From contig OX578276.1 in assembly GCA_951217055.1 (NCBI GenBank), forward strand, positions 15,111,430 through 15,175,429: a stretch of DNA of 64,000 nt, in the 5' to 3' direction. A program made the translations under genes and the position numbers. The DNA comes from Gerris lacustris (Eukaryota; Arthropoda; Insecta; Hemiptera; Gerridae). The notes under the pieces are model-generated. The model did no database searches. It was not told the DNA's origin and was given only the letters and a program-made list of their open reading frames with translations. Every line of letters starts with the position of its first letter. Position 1 is the stretch's first letter. Below are positions 36,171 through 46,439 of the stretch, piece after piece.

Positions 36171-36270
36171 AAGACCAGACAGCAGAAGGGCTAGCTGATG
36201 AAATATTCAAGACTGTGGAAACAAAAGACTGCCATAAAAGAACAGAAGACTGCCATAAAAGAACAGAAGA
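36121..36270. repeat. 49-bp inverted duplication plus short direct repeats
   Basis: 36121-36169 and 36180-36228 are reverse complements with one difference, around a 10-base spacer. The left arm is hAT coding sequence and the right arm is its inverted copy. It is followed by two direct copies of AGACTGCCATAAAAGAACAG starting at about 36227. The arrangement looks like a template-switch scar. Confidence 0.9.
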
Positions 36271-36341
36271 CTTCACAGATTTTCAACTGAATGGCTTTCC
36301 TGCCGCGTCGCTCTGAATCTTTACATACCGATAAACCTCGT

Positions 36342-36620
36342 TTAACACTCGGTTATTTCGCGCGGAGTGTTAATAATGTATAATATAAAGTCTTTAAAGA
36401 AAACACAAATAAGTCGGTTAAACTTCGATATTTTATAAGTAGACGAGGCAGTTTATTAAAAACGAATAAACATACAAAAAAAAAAAAAAACATGGTCTGT
36501 ATGTGTCATATAGCTAGTAAACAAAAGTAGCCTACGATGGTTCACCTCTCGTACCAACGCAATGCTGAACCGGCACAAGAGGGAACTAAATCTAAACTAA
36601 GACTTCCTTACTAATGGGGG
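36342..36620 (-). repeat. 3' LTR (probable) of minus-strand Gypsy
   Basis: This stretch follows the end of pol (minus) and shares about 155 bp of ordered blocks with the orphan fragment at 28321-28475. It holds a palindromic AACACTC...GAGTGTT motif at its lower end and a poly-A run at 36478-36492. Exact LTR termini were not fixed. Confidence 0.5.
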
Positions 36621-37526
36621 CCGCTACATCACTCAATGACGCTGTCGCAGAATCGCACTGGCAGTCTGATCTTACGGCCATATCGAGTAATCCGACTCGG
36701 AGAGGTCGTTTGAGAGACAGGAGTCGCTGGGAGCAATTATACGTCAGGGTCATTAGAGGTATCAGGACGCTTAATATTAATCTTACTACTACTAGTCTTA
36801 CTACTACTAGTTGTCGTGGTTGGTAGAAGAGGAGGTTGAGCCTCAGTACCAGCTGGTTCATTAAGAATATAGGCTGGTTTCAGCCGGTCGATTGATACAT
36901 GTTTAGGTTCTGATGGTAGTTGGATTTTATAAGTCTTAGTACCTCTTTCCAGCACCTGATGAGAACCAGTGTATGGTGGAGTCAGAGGTGGATGCGTAGC
37001 ATCGTCACGAAGAAAGACATGGCTTGTTGTTGCAAGCGCCCTGGGTACGAATAGAGTAGTTTCACTCGAACGGTGTGGGGCTGGTTGGAGTTGTGGGAAA
37101 CCTTTGTACTCGAAGGAAGTCAGCAGTAACCTCTGGTTGACGTGATGGTGCAATGAACTCACCTGGCAAGCGGAGTGGCTGTCCATATACCATCTCAGCT
37201 GCACTGGTGGAGTTGTCATACCGTAGTGCTGCCCGAAGTCTCAGAAGGACAGAAGGGAGATGATCAACCCAGTTGGAGGAAAACAGTTGAGCTGTGAGAG
37301 CTGCCTTGAGACTACGTTGCCAACGCTCAACACAACCGTTCGACTGCGGGTGATAATAAATAATATAAGTTCAAACCTACCAACAGGTGCAAAGAAGCTG
37401 GTTGAGAAATAGTGTGGCGATGAATCTTTGACTGTTGGCAAGGTATACACGCTTTAGCCCACTGGCTAACATCTGTGTTCATGTTAGGCCAAAAGTACTT
37501 CTGAGCCATCAATTTTCTTGAAGCTC
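36600..37526 (-). pseudogene. Gypsy integrase, downstream half of a split pol
   Basis: From the Harbinger insertion downward on the minus strand the frame gives MAQKYFWPNMNTDVSQWAKA and CIPCQQSK, the Cys part of the integrase zinc finger, then breaks. A 160-codon frame (37219-36737) carries the integrase C-terminal domain (LRDDATHPPLTPPYTGSHQV, KHVSIDRLKPAY), which ends in a Ser/Thr-rich tail. The catalytic core between them is shortened and frame-broken. The other half of this pol lies across the Harbinger element at 38312-38768. Confidence 0.8.
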
Positions 37527-37529
37527 TAA

Positions 37530-38308
37530 GGCCGCTCCCTGACTTGTCGGTACGGTATCGGTATGCAGTATTTTCTGCTTTACCGACACCTTACCGATAG
37601 CTTACCGATACCGCCTTTATCTCCCCACATGTCGGTATACTTTCGGTAGAATAGAGAATAATATAGGGCGTGATTATGTTGTCACGAGAAGATACTATTA
37701 TAGCGTGTTATATTTATTTGCGATTGCGCAGAAAAAGATAGAAGTACTGGCGATATCCTTTAATTTATAATTTATCATTTTAAAATTAATGAATGTAAAC
37801 AGTAAATACCTGAAATTTTTGACCAAGCTTTCTCCGTCAGGTCCTTTCTAGCATATTCCGGTACTTTATATTTGTACAGCAATGGATATTTCTCAATTTC
37901 TGAGACCAAAATAACATGAATATCTCTCCGTTGCCATTTTGTGATGACACCTCGACCACGCTCAAAGATAGAATGATAAGAGTTTATTAATCTACTCTTC
38001 ATCGGTTCTTACCGACTCTTGGTATACCGATTCCTTTCCGCCCCGCTCCCACGCATGCGCCCTAGTCAGGCCGTTCCCTCACTTGTCGGTACGGTATCGG
38101 TAAGCTCTCGCTCGGTACCGATTCGGTACAGATTTTTTACCGGGCGGTAAGGAATCGGTATACCGAGAGTCGGTAAGAACAAGCAGTAAAAACAGAAGCG
38201 GTAAAGTACTCAGGGTGGACTCATTAAGATGTAGGCGCTCGGTAAACAATCTGTACCGAATCGGCATACTAGCTTACCGATACCGTACCGACAAGTCAGG
38301 GAGCGGCC
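37530..38308. mobile_element. PIF/Harbinger-type element with perfect 34-bp TIRs
   Basis: The 34-bp terminal inverted repeats at 37530-37563 and 38275-38308 are exact reverse complements. They begin GGCCGCTCCCTGACTTGTCG. TAA flanks the element on both sides (37527-37529 and 38309-38311), matching the TWA target duplication of PIF/Harbinger transposons. The element lies inside a Gypsy pol reading frame, splitting the integrase zinc finger between SHPGV and the RKLMAQ-type continuation. It carries a MADF-type exon, the expected second Harbinger protein, but no DDE nuclease frame. A third, slightly diverged TIR-like segment sits internally at about 38066-38105, suggesting a composite of two copies. 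Confidence 0.92.
37809..38002 (-). CDS. MADF (Myb/SANT-like) domain exon of Harbinger ORF2
   Basis: The minus frame contains LVSEIEKYPLLYKYKVPEYA and then RKDLTEKAWSKIS, the first two helices of a MADF DNA-binding domain. The coding match ends at a CAG|GTATTT splice-donor-like site near 37809, so this is probably one exon. PIF/Harbinger elements encode such a protein, which helps bring the transposase to DNA and into the nucleus. No acceptor or following exon is recognised within the element, so this copy is probably not functional alone. Confidence 0.7.
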
Positions 38309-38311
38309 TAA

Positions 38312-38768
38312 CTCCTGGATGGCTAAGCCCGTGGATAAGGTCAAAGATCTCTCGTCTAAACTCGGATGGAACGTATGATCGGGCTCGAGCCGTCGACATT
38401 TCTCAAAGAAGAGGTGGATGAACTAATGGTAACTCTATCCACTTCAGGTGCAGACGAGGGTTCTTCATTAAGTCAGAAGCGGAGTCATCTGCAGCCTGTG
38501 GCTTCAGCGAGACGAGAGGTAATATCTGATGTTGCTATTACTTCAACCCTGGAGAGTGCATCGGCGACTGTATAATCAGCACCAGCCAGATATACCTTAT
38601 GTCGGTCGTAAACTGACTGATGAAATTTACATAGGAGGCTGTAAAGAGGTGAGGTGCATGAGGGCCCACCGGGTGAGTTTGGCGTTCCTCTTCTTCATCG
38701 TGTGCAGCCAAGTCATGGGTTTGTTGTCCGTCCGGAGAGTAAACGTCTTCCTTCCAAGTTTGGCCTCA
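38312..38768 (-). pseudogene. Gypsy pol, upstream half (RNase H end to integrase zinc finger)
   Basis: On the minus strand a readable RNase H end (LRTDNKPMTWLHTMKKRNAK, about 38740-38680) is followed by frame-broken linker with a VADALSRVE motif, and then FRREIFDLIHGLSHPG just at the Harbinger insertion. It continues beyond the insertion as 37526-36600. Its upstream edge abuts the MITE fragment at 38768, so RT is missing. Confidence 0.75.
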
Positions 38769-38930
38769 GGAACTAGATTTTTCCCGGGAAAACGGTTTAT
38801 ATTGTTAGATTCGTATTTAAATGTACTACATTTTAGAATTTTTGTAAATCAATATCGTCGGAACCGTTTTCGAGAAATAATTTTGTTTCACGTTTTTTCA
38901 GAGTTTTTGGGGGTAGCGCCCCCCAATTTG
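38768..38930 (-). repeat. Partial inverted copy of the 1129-1717 element
   Basis: Read on the minus strand, this stretch repeats the 3' half of the element at 1129-1717. It has the GGGGGGCGCTACCCCC block, TTTCTCGAAAACGGTTCCGA and CCGGGAAAAATCTAGTTCCTGA in order. It lacks both TIRs. It separates a Gypsy pol from a hAT element. Confidence 0.85.
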
Positions 38931-38939
38931 TATAATACT

Positions 38940-40608
38940 TGGGCACATCAATTTTGTTGATGAATCAAACAGTGGATTATAATTAAATCCTCTCTTTTGG
39001 AGCGGTTACAAGTATTGTTATTGGATTCTATTTTATCGATTAGTAATTTTATAGCTCCCTTTTCTTTACCAATTATAGCAGGTGCTCCATCAGTTGATAT
39101 CCCAGAATGCAGTTCCAAATCTAAGTTGTCTTCGTATAAACAGTTTTCAACAGCATAGAAAATATCTTCTCCTGTTGTTGTACCTTTAAAACATATCAAA
39201 TTTAACATTTCTTCAGTTACTTGAAATGATTCATTTACTCACTTAACACTACAAGCTGAGCTGAGTCCTTCCTTTCGTCAAATGCCAAGCAACAATATTT
39301 GAAATATCGAATTCTGTCGCGCAGTTTTAAGATAATTTCATTTGAAATGTCATTAATTCGAGGCACACTGTTTGCCGAGATAGGCTTTGGTTCAAAAACA
39401 GTTTATCTTTACAAAGGTAAAATATCCTTCCCAGAAGCTTCCAAACATTCTTTCACAAATTCGCTATCCGACAATGTTAACTATAGAAACCCAATAGCTT
39501 GCCTTAACAATATTGGAAGGTTGCTATAATACTGCACCAAACATTTTTTGTTGAGTCTTTAATTGCAACAAACTCCTTGAGCTTTGATTGTTCCGCTACT
39601 TTATTGAACTTTAAATAATCCTTATGCTTTGTTTCATAATGCCTCTTAACATTATATTCCTTAAATGCAGCAACGACCTCTCGACAAATTAAAAACAATC
39701 ATTTTGTATTTTGAATGATAAAGGAATATTTTTCTTCCCAATCCTCGCTACTCTTTCTATTTTCATCCTTTATTCTTCTTTTCTTTGCAGTCATATTGAA
39801 AATGTGAGAGATATTAAATACATATATCTATTTTTAATTGTTAAATTATAAGTCATTTTTAATTCAACAATTAAAAGTCAAAATATTGAAAAGCTTTTTT
39901 TTAATTTGATACGAGTTATTACCTGGCTGTTGTTTGTTTTAAATATGTTGTTGAAGTTCAGGTATATTAAAATAATTATCCTGCAGTCACAGCACACTAA
40001 ACGAAACCAAAAAGCAAATTTTCTCTTAAAACTGTAGAGTCTGCTTTGCTAATAATAAATAATATAGAATTTAAGTATAATAGATAAAATAGGATTATGG
40101 AGTGGACATAATGAAAGGTAGAGGAACACTGAAGGGAGGAGGGATAAGGTAAATACATAGGAAGTAGTGGTCGGAGGGTAGGTGTTTGGTTCCAAACAGA
40201 GGGGGGTGAAGGGAGAAGCTGAGTCAAGGCTACGTAAGACAAAATCACCCAAATAATGAGTTTGTAAAATGTAATTTAATTATTCTGCGAACTCTTTACT
40301 GTAACACATAAATAAAACAGGTAATATCTGTCATAATATTCCCAAGAATATTATTTTAAAATGAAAGTTAATTTAAACGTAATTTGTAGTTTTGGCCGAG
40401 ATTTTGTGATAGTTATAAAAGTTAATTTGAATATATGGATATACAAATAATGTATTTTTTTTAATAAGTTCATTGGTTTTCACTACTTAACTAATTGGGC
40501 CGTTATAAAATAAATATATTCTTGTTTAAGTATGATAAACCTCGCGGGCCAGAAATATGTTCAAGTTGAGCCGCATGCGACCCACGGGCCGCGGGTTGTC
40601 CTCCCCTG
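38940..40608 (-). mobile_element. hAT element (SCAND3/GTF2IRD2-like), 3'-truncated
   Basis: The minus-strand 5' end is CAGGGGAGGACAACCCGCGG at 40608, with the GGCCCGTGGGTCGCATGCGG subterminal sequence typical of this hAT group. Coding pieces follow. 39698-39504 has a BED-like zinc-finger segment ending NVKRHYETKHKDY. About 39430-39230 holds a central region in broken frames. 39208-38948 has the LICFKGTTTGEDIF and GISTDGAPAIIG block. The C-terminal dimerisation domain and the second TIR are missing where the MITE fragment begins. Frames are broken, so it is inactive. Confidence 0.8.
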
Positions 40609-40956
40609 ATCTACAGTAATCTTATTAATATCTGTTGAGGAAAGCAAAATCACATCGGTAAGGAAACTTCATTATGTGCATTGTTAGAATCCTCCAGGGT
40701 CAGAAGAAACTTAAAAAAGTGACAAGAATTACCCACTAGATGATGTTCGTTCATCAGTTGTAACTGTGAGAACCAACTGCAAATTATAATGTCACAATAA
40801 TATATTTATACGAATAACAGTGCATGACACAGTCCATACCTTGCAACGATGTAGGGCTAACATCTTGTTTAATTTCAAGTTGATTGTCTTCTAAGGCCTA
40901 CCTTCAGTGTTTGATGGAATAACCTTACCAGAATATTCTTCAAGAACTGAATCTGT

Positions 40957-41035
40957 CCCGGCGCTGGAGTCTATTTTTCTCTGTCTGTCTCCCCTTTGTT
41001 AATAATAATTATAATTTGATTTAAATTAATATATA
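40957..41035 (+). mobile_element. SINE 3' fragment (same family as 16268-16491)
   Basis: The sequence from CGGCGCTGGAGT, through TATTTTTCTCTGTCTGTCTC, to the TTAATAATAATTATAATTTG tail matches the body and tail of the SINE at 16.4 kb. The B-box and anticodon part are missing. Confidence 0.85.
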
Positions 41036-41390
41036 TAATATATAATCAGCTAAAAATAAAGTAAAAAATTAAAATAGATTTACAGTTTTGATTACAAATA
41101 AAACAATTGTGACTTTTTAAGTGCATAAAATTCAAATCACCTATTACTGGGCTTGGTAACCTATTACTTAACAAAAAAGTAGCAGTAAAATAGTAAGTAT
41201 CACATGTTATAACTAGGCTTATCGGTCACATCAAGGAAATGCATTCCTTTTAAAATTAAGTAGATAAGCAACTAAAGGATAAGTAACAAAAAATGGTAAG
41301 TGGTTCCCTTGCCTCTTAAACATAAAAAAAAAAAAAAAAAAAAATATGAATGAATAAAAAAAGATGAAATACTGAACAAAACAAACCTGA

Positions 41391-42340
41391 TCAAGAAATT
41401 AAAGTTAAAATTGTAACAAAACAATTGTTATGAAATAATATTTCTCCTCGTCTTCCCATGTCAAGAGGTGGAAGGACATGTACAATATCAACCATCTCCA
41501 CCGAGCTTATGTCTTCAACAGGTGGGGCTTTAAAAGTTGTCACCTCTTCTGCAGAGGAACACTTCCAGACAAATTCTACTAATGGATCTCCGCTCTCAAA
41601 TGACTCGACTTTACCGACGAAGTGTTGTATGAATTTTCTCCCTGCGAATTTCAAAAGAATCTTATAACCAACGGCAACTCATTCACAGGCTTAAAAGCGA
41701 AACCATTTTCTTGAGAATTGGCATTGTTGTAAAATTAGGTTGCTCTTCTATGGAAAAAATGTCGTCATTGATGAGTTGCTGCTGCGACCAAGTATCCAAG
41801 TCTGAATCCTCATCAGAACCTTGCAAGAGATAAGAGAGGGCCATCTAAGTCTGAATCTTCTGAGTTGTCATCAGAAATTGGTTTGGACACTCTGTTTCTT
41901 CTCTTCTTAGGTTATAGATTTTTTTCATTTTTTTTTTTACTTCTTGTTATCCTCTCTTTCTTTCTTCTTCTTCTTTTCTTTTAACTCTTATGGTGCTTTT
42001 TCTCTTGTTGTTAATCCCTTCGGAGCCACCAGCAACTTTGGTTTTCTTATTTTTCGATTCACTTTGGTGTCTTGATAGTTTCCAAGATCAACTGTTGAAT
42101 CGGTTTTCCGGGCTGTGGGTTAGGAATCTCACCATGAGCTGAGGAGCCTGGTGTTGCGCTTATAAGAGAATTTTTTTTATAATAAGGAGGGTACCAGTTT
42201 TGAAAGCCGTTGACGAGATCTAAAGTTACAAGCAAGCCGAAAATTTGTCTGTGTTTTGTCACTTTACATATGATATCTTGAACATTTTGATCGATAGTAT
42301 AGTTTTTCTATTTTTTTTAATCTAATTTCCTTCTAATAAA
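41391..42340 (-). pseudogene. DNA transposon C-terminal remnant, unclassified
   Basis: Minus-strand frames give a basic linker rich in Lys/Arg and an acidic block (SDDNSEDSDLDGP, frame-broken near 41860). They then give a C-terminal module (41654-41391) with KFAGRKFIQHFVGKVES and a PVEDISSVEMVDIVHVLP-type end. Acidic-basic tails followed by such a YVG/FVG beta-module are common at the C-termini of jerky/Tigger-like and related arthropod transposon proteins. I infer that relationship from layout, and the family is uncertain. Confidence 0.4.
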
Positions 42341-42422
42341 TGTGAAATCATGGTCGCATGACAGGAATGAATGACCAAATGAGGAAAAAACATTTATATT
42401 TTTCTAAAACACCTTATTTCTA

Positions 42423-42974
42423 CTAGAGGTCGACCAAGAAGTCATGGAAATGAGAGGAGTGCGCTAGTGTCGCCATGTACAGTCAGTTTTTGATATAATA
42501 GACCACGGTCAAAAAACACAGTGTTGTTCTTCTGTTATTAATAATTTTATTTTTGATAACTTCTATTTTTTTTGCAACAGGCAACACTGTACCTGATAAG
42601 AAATCACTAATAATATACGATAATATCTTTATATTATTATTCATAATAATATTCTTTAAATCTAAATCAATATTCTTTTTCTTTAATCTATTTTTTTTCC
42701 TCCTCTTTATTTCTGAGTTTGATTTGGATTTAGAACAGTTGTGACTATAGTTCGTGCTGTATAAAAACAAACAAAACAGGAAACCTAACAGATTGGAAAC
42801 CTTCCTGTTGTTATTCGTGAGATTTGACATAACTGGGCATGTCATACAAACTACGAATGGTTATTGTCTTAGCACCCGACTGTACTGACTTCGGCACTAC
42901 TCGGAAGTTCCGATTTTAAACGAAGTTAAGCTTTCCGTTTCTCCCGTGTTCATGACTTCTTGGTCGACCTCTAG
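42423..42974. mobile_element. MITE with perfect 24-bp TIRs
   Basis: The repeats at 42423-42446 and 42951-42974 are exact reverse complements, beginning CTAGAGGTCGACCAAGAAGT. The element is 552 bp and has no transposase. The terminal CTAG is itself palindromic, so the target duplication could be TA or CTAG. Superfamily unresolved. The interior is AT-rich with an AACACTGT/ACAGTGTT inverted motif. Confidence 0.9.
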
Positions 42975-43341
42975 TGACATTAATAAATCCTCAGAATGGA
43001 GTAGTTTTTGTTTTGACTTCTGCAGTTGTCACATTACAGGTGAAGTTCTTGTTTATCATGGGACACAAATTTTTTAAACAGTGAGAGCATAAGGAAGCGT
43101 AAGTAGGGAGGTAAATAAGAAAAAAAAAAAATAAAAAAATAAACAAAAATTATCAAATACTAAATTCATGATTATTTTAACTAACTATATTGTACATTGA
43201 CAGTCGGAGGGCTTCCGTAGCGTTCGAAAAATTGGACGACCCTCATCATAGAGACAGCTGAGGATGCAATTCTTCCACCAAGCTGAGACTACAGAGAAAG
43301 GGATGGATAAAACACATAAAAATTTAAATAATAAAATTATA

Positions 43342-43742
43342 TTATTTATCTAACAATTTTAAATTATGATTTAAAAATAAAATTGTTGAAACTTTACTTG
43401 CAGTGAGTCTATCCCGTCTCTCTGAGCAAATGTACCCTGCTTTAGAAAATATTTGTTCACAGGTAACTCGTACAGTAGTGGGTAAATTGCTTTCCTTGAT
43501 TCCCACCACTCTTAAGATATCTTCATTTCTTGTTACTATGACTTTTGCCATGAATTTACTTAACTCTATAATAGTTCCTGTGGTGGGGTCATTCTAAGAC
43601 TCGTTATTGATGCACCAAACGACTCCCAAATTGATGGCATCTCGGTGCTAAAGGCGGTTGTAAATACAGTCGGCATTGGCAGTGTTTCCGACTCAGGTGA
43701 AATGTCAGGAGCAGAGTGTGACTTTGAAGCAGCTGCCAAAGC
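43342..43742 (-). pseudogene. hAT transposase C-terminus (ZBED-like)
   Basis: The minus strand reads, from about 43742, an Ala/Ser-rich segment with SIWESFGASI. After a frame break it gives the hAT dimerisation domain (43551-43342) with EQIFSKAGYICSERRDRL and STILFLNHNL, close to the SERVFSKAG...RNRL signature. The upstream part of the protein is replaced by piggyBac sequence at about 43743, so this is a joined fragment. Confidence 0.8.
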
Positions 43743-44759
43743 CGCTCTCATACGCCCTAACAATCCCTTGTGTGCTACTTTGTATGAAGTCTCATCTCGT
43801 TGCGGATTCCACTGTGTAGAACTCACCATCACACTCTTAGATCCACGGTCCTTCCAATTAACTACGTGAATATTTCTATCGCTTCTACAGGCTGACTCAC
43901 CATTTTGGAGACTTTTATCAGGCTTAAGGTTGGGAACCACTTTCTATTAGACATAATTGTCCCACAAGAAAATAAACCTCTTGACACTAATCTTTTGAGG
44001 AGGGGGATAGACGAGAAAAACCTATCGAAAAAAAGGATGTAGCCTAGCCCCTCAAATATTTGAGACAGCCTCAATACAACGCTTTCTCCGAGAGATAATC
44101 CTTGAGTCAGCATCCCCCTCCCCTTATATACCTCAAACCCTAACAAAAAACCAGTGGCTCCTCATCAAATTGCCCAAATCTTAAATCCTTGCTTGATTGG
44201 CTTAATGGGCATGTATTGTTTGAGGGTACTTCTTCCCTTATGGGCAACTATACTCTCATCGACTTAGAGCTGCCTGTAATGGTTGAAAACTGCCTTGAAA
44301 CACTCATTCAAACCAGTTATCAATGGCCTCACTTTATATAGCCTGTCAAAATTAGGCGAACCTCTTTTAGGTTGTGTTTCATTGTCATTAAGGTGGAGAA
44401 ATCTCATTATTTGGAGAAATCTCCTCCGACTTATAACACTAGTGAGCGCGGATACATGAAAATTCCGCTTAGAAGACAAATAAAGTCTTAACTCGGGGAC
44501 AGTATGAAAACCCATGATAATAAGACAACCAAAAAAAGCCATGGCTTCTTCCTTGTGAGGTCACCCGGAAATGATATCTTATATCAACGGGTTTAAGTTT
44601 CTTATTAGTACAGTCAATCTGTTGCGATAAAAGGTTGTCTGCGGAATAAATTCGAGACTGATGTTTTATTTGCGTGAATCGCTTGGGACACATGAGAAAA
44701 GCTTTACTCCAACTTTTCGGGAATATTCGGACGGCGGAAGTACGGGGTACAAAAGTCAA
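43743..44759 (-). pseudogene. piggyBac transposase remnant (DDE_Tnp_1_7)
   Basis: Minus-strand frames follow piggyBac order. 44542-44264 has FFGCLIIMGFHTVPELRLY, RFLQIMRFLHLNDN and FDRLYKVRPLI. A broken segment follows at about 44230-44150. 44146-43862 has GLSLGESVVLRL, GYILFFDRFFSSIPLLKRL (with the second catalytic Asp region) and GLFSCGTIMSNRKWFP. A shifted frame (43940-43750) gives VVNWKDRGSKSVMVSST, the third Asp region. The Cys-rich C-terminal zinc finger is missing and is replaced by hAT sequence. Upstream it joins a Gypsy protease fragment at about 44760. Confidence 0.85.
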
Positions 44760-44764
44760 AAAAG

Positions 44765-45600
44765 TATATAACCTTTATGATGCATGTCGTTGGAAAGTTA
44801 AACATAAAAGGTGAAAAAATTGAATATGGTAAGAAAGTGGAACATAAGCTTAATTTAAATATCTTCAATCCTGATCTCTTGGCAATTGTGATAGGAAGTG
44901 TATTAAATTCCGTGCCTGTGTCCAGTTTAACTTGAACTTTACAACTAGATTACATATTTTGTTGCTGTAATGACTAACCATTTACTTTTGCAAAAGTTTA
45001 AAGTGAGGAAATACAAAAACTCACTATCTGAACCTACTGCATCCATTAGTGACACCTTCTTGTTTTTACTAATATTTGATTTTGGATTAGCAGTGGAGTC
45101 TTTTTTAGCAAAGCACACTGAAGCAAAATGCCCTTTTTAGAACAAAAATTACATATTGAGTCGTAAGCAGGGCATTTCTTTGGCTTCTGTTGGGTAACGC
45201 ACCTGTTACAACTAATGTTCAGTTGCTTTCTGACAGCTTCTACCTTTGAAGCATAATCACACCCGTCCATATGTGACTGTTGATTTTTTGTCAACTCCAT
45301 GGACCGGTAGATGCTAACTGTTTTATTATAAGTAAGATCAGTCTCTGTTAAAAGTCATTCTCTTATTCTTGAATCCCTGATGACGATTTTGTCTCGTATT
45401 AGGCCATCAACTAGATCCCCAAACTCACATGATTTACTTTTTGATAGAATTTGGGCCAAGAACTCCTCAAATGTTTGACCCTCAAGTTGAACTAATCTGT
45501 TAAATATATAGCGCTCGTATGTGAAAATGTTCATCAAATTAAGAAATAATCAGTTTTAGCTTACCTTTTTCAACAGGTAGAAACTTGAAGTCATGATATT
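44765..45600 (-). pseudogene. Gypsy gag C-terminus and protease start
   Basis: Minus-strand frames read a Gag segment (45537-45355: TFEEFLAQILSKSKSCEFGD, VDGLIRDKIV), then after a frame break a zinc-knuckle region (45300-45046: CNRCVTQQKPKKCPAY and CNFCSKKG). The start of a retropepsin (VKLDTGTEFNTLP, about 44950-44910) follows and decays near 44770. The first knuckle has a Q/K insertion relative to CxxC-H-C. The piggyBac join removes the rest of pol. Confidence 0.75.
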
Positions 45601-46439
45601 AAAGAGTGGGTGAGGGCGGTCCATGGAAGATAAAATAAACCAGGGAGTCCTAGGGGAAGGAATAGACAGACGGGGGTTTTAAGAAATTTTAACGCAAAAT
45701 GGTCAAATTTTACTCAATCTATGAGCATATTTTTCATCTTTTTCCCCTACAGCATATAAATAGGTTTACTTTTTTTTAAAGAAATGCCTTTTAATACTAG
45801 CATAATTAGGGGTTTTGAGACTTCAAACTAGTGGCAAAAATAGATGTGAAAATGTATTTTATTTTTGAAAAATAACTACTACATTCTTTGAAATGAACAG
45901 ATTTTAAAATTTGTCTAGACTGCTGCAATTTAGATAATTTGTATTACTAATTACATCAAACCCTATAAGTCTGTCACCATAGAAGTGCTATGGATAAAAT
46001 TTGCTCTTATAGGTTGTACCATTTCAACTTTTAATCGTTTTGAAAAAAATGCTTCTGGAGTAACTAAAAAAAAGATTATCAAACAATTTTTAAAAGTTGT
46101 ATGTTACTTGGAATTTCCAAATTAAAGTACTTTATTAAAAAAGGTTGAAAAGTAAAAAAAACTTCATTTCTTCATGTTCTCAAAAATTACTTTATTTTTA
46201 AATACAATGTACAATGTTATTTATGACAATACACAAACAAAAACTCAGGAGATTGTATGCATAATGACACTAACAACTTAGCTAAAACTTATTTGCCTTT
46301 TTGACCTAAAAGAAACTACTTGGTTTGAAACTACTAACTCAAGTACTTAAGAAAACATGTTTTTCCTTCTCTTTCTTCCCTTCTCTATGCACCTATCTAT
46401 TACTGTCTCCTTGTCAATGAAGATGTCTCTATGAACGTA
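45601..46439. other. AT-rich DNA, no gene recognised
   Basis: No domain, RNA or repeat structure recognised; frames are short on both strands. Confidence 0.5.

Noticed and set aside
36592..36861. Leu/Val-rich minus frame and its plus-strand counterpart
   Set aside because: Shadow of the integrase tail and LTR border; Ser/Thr-rich pol end is read in another frame.
42483..42845. Minus and plus frames inside the MITE, one hydrophobic
   Set aside because: Low-complexity AT-rich sequence in a non-coding TIR element.
42915..42940. GAAGTTAAGC stretch like the internal region of 5S rRNA
   Set aside because: Only about 10 bases match and the rest of the 5S internal promoter is absent; treated as chance within the MITE.
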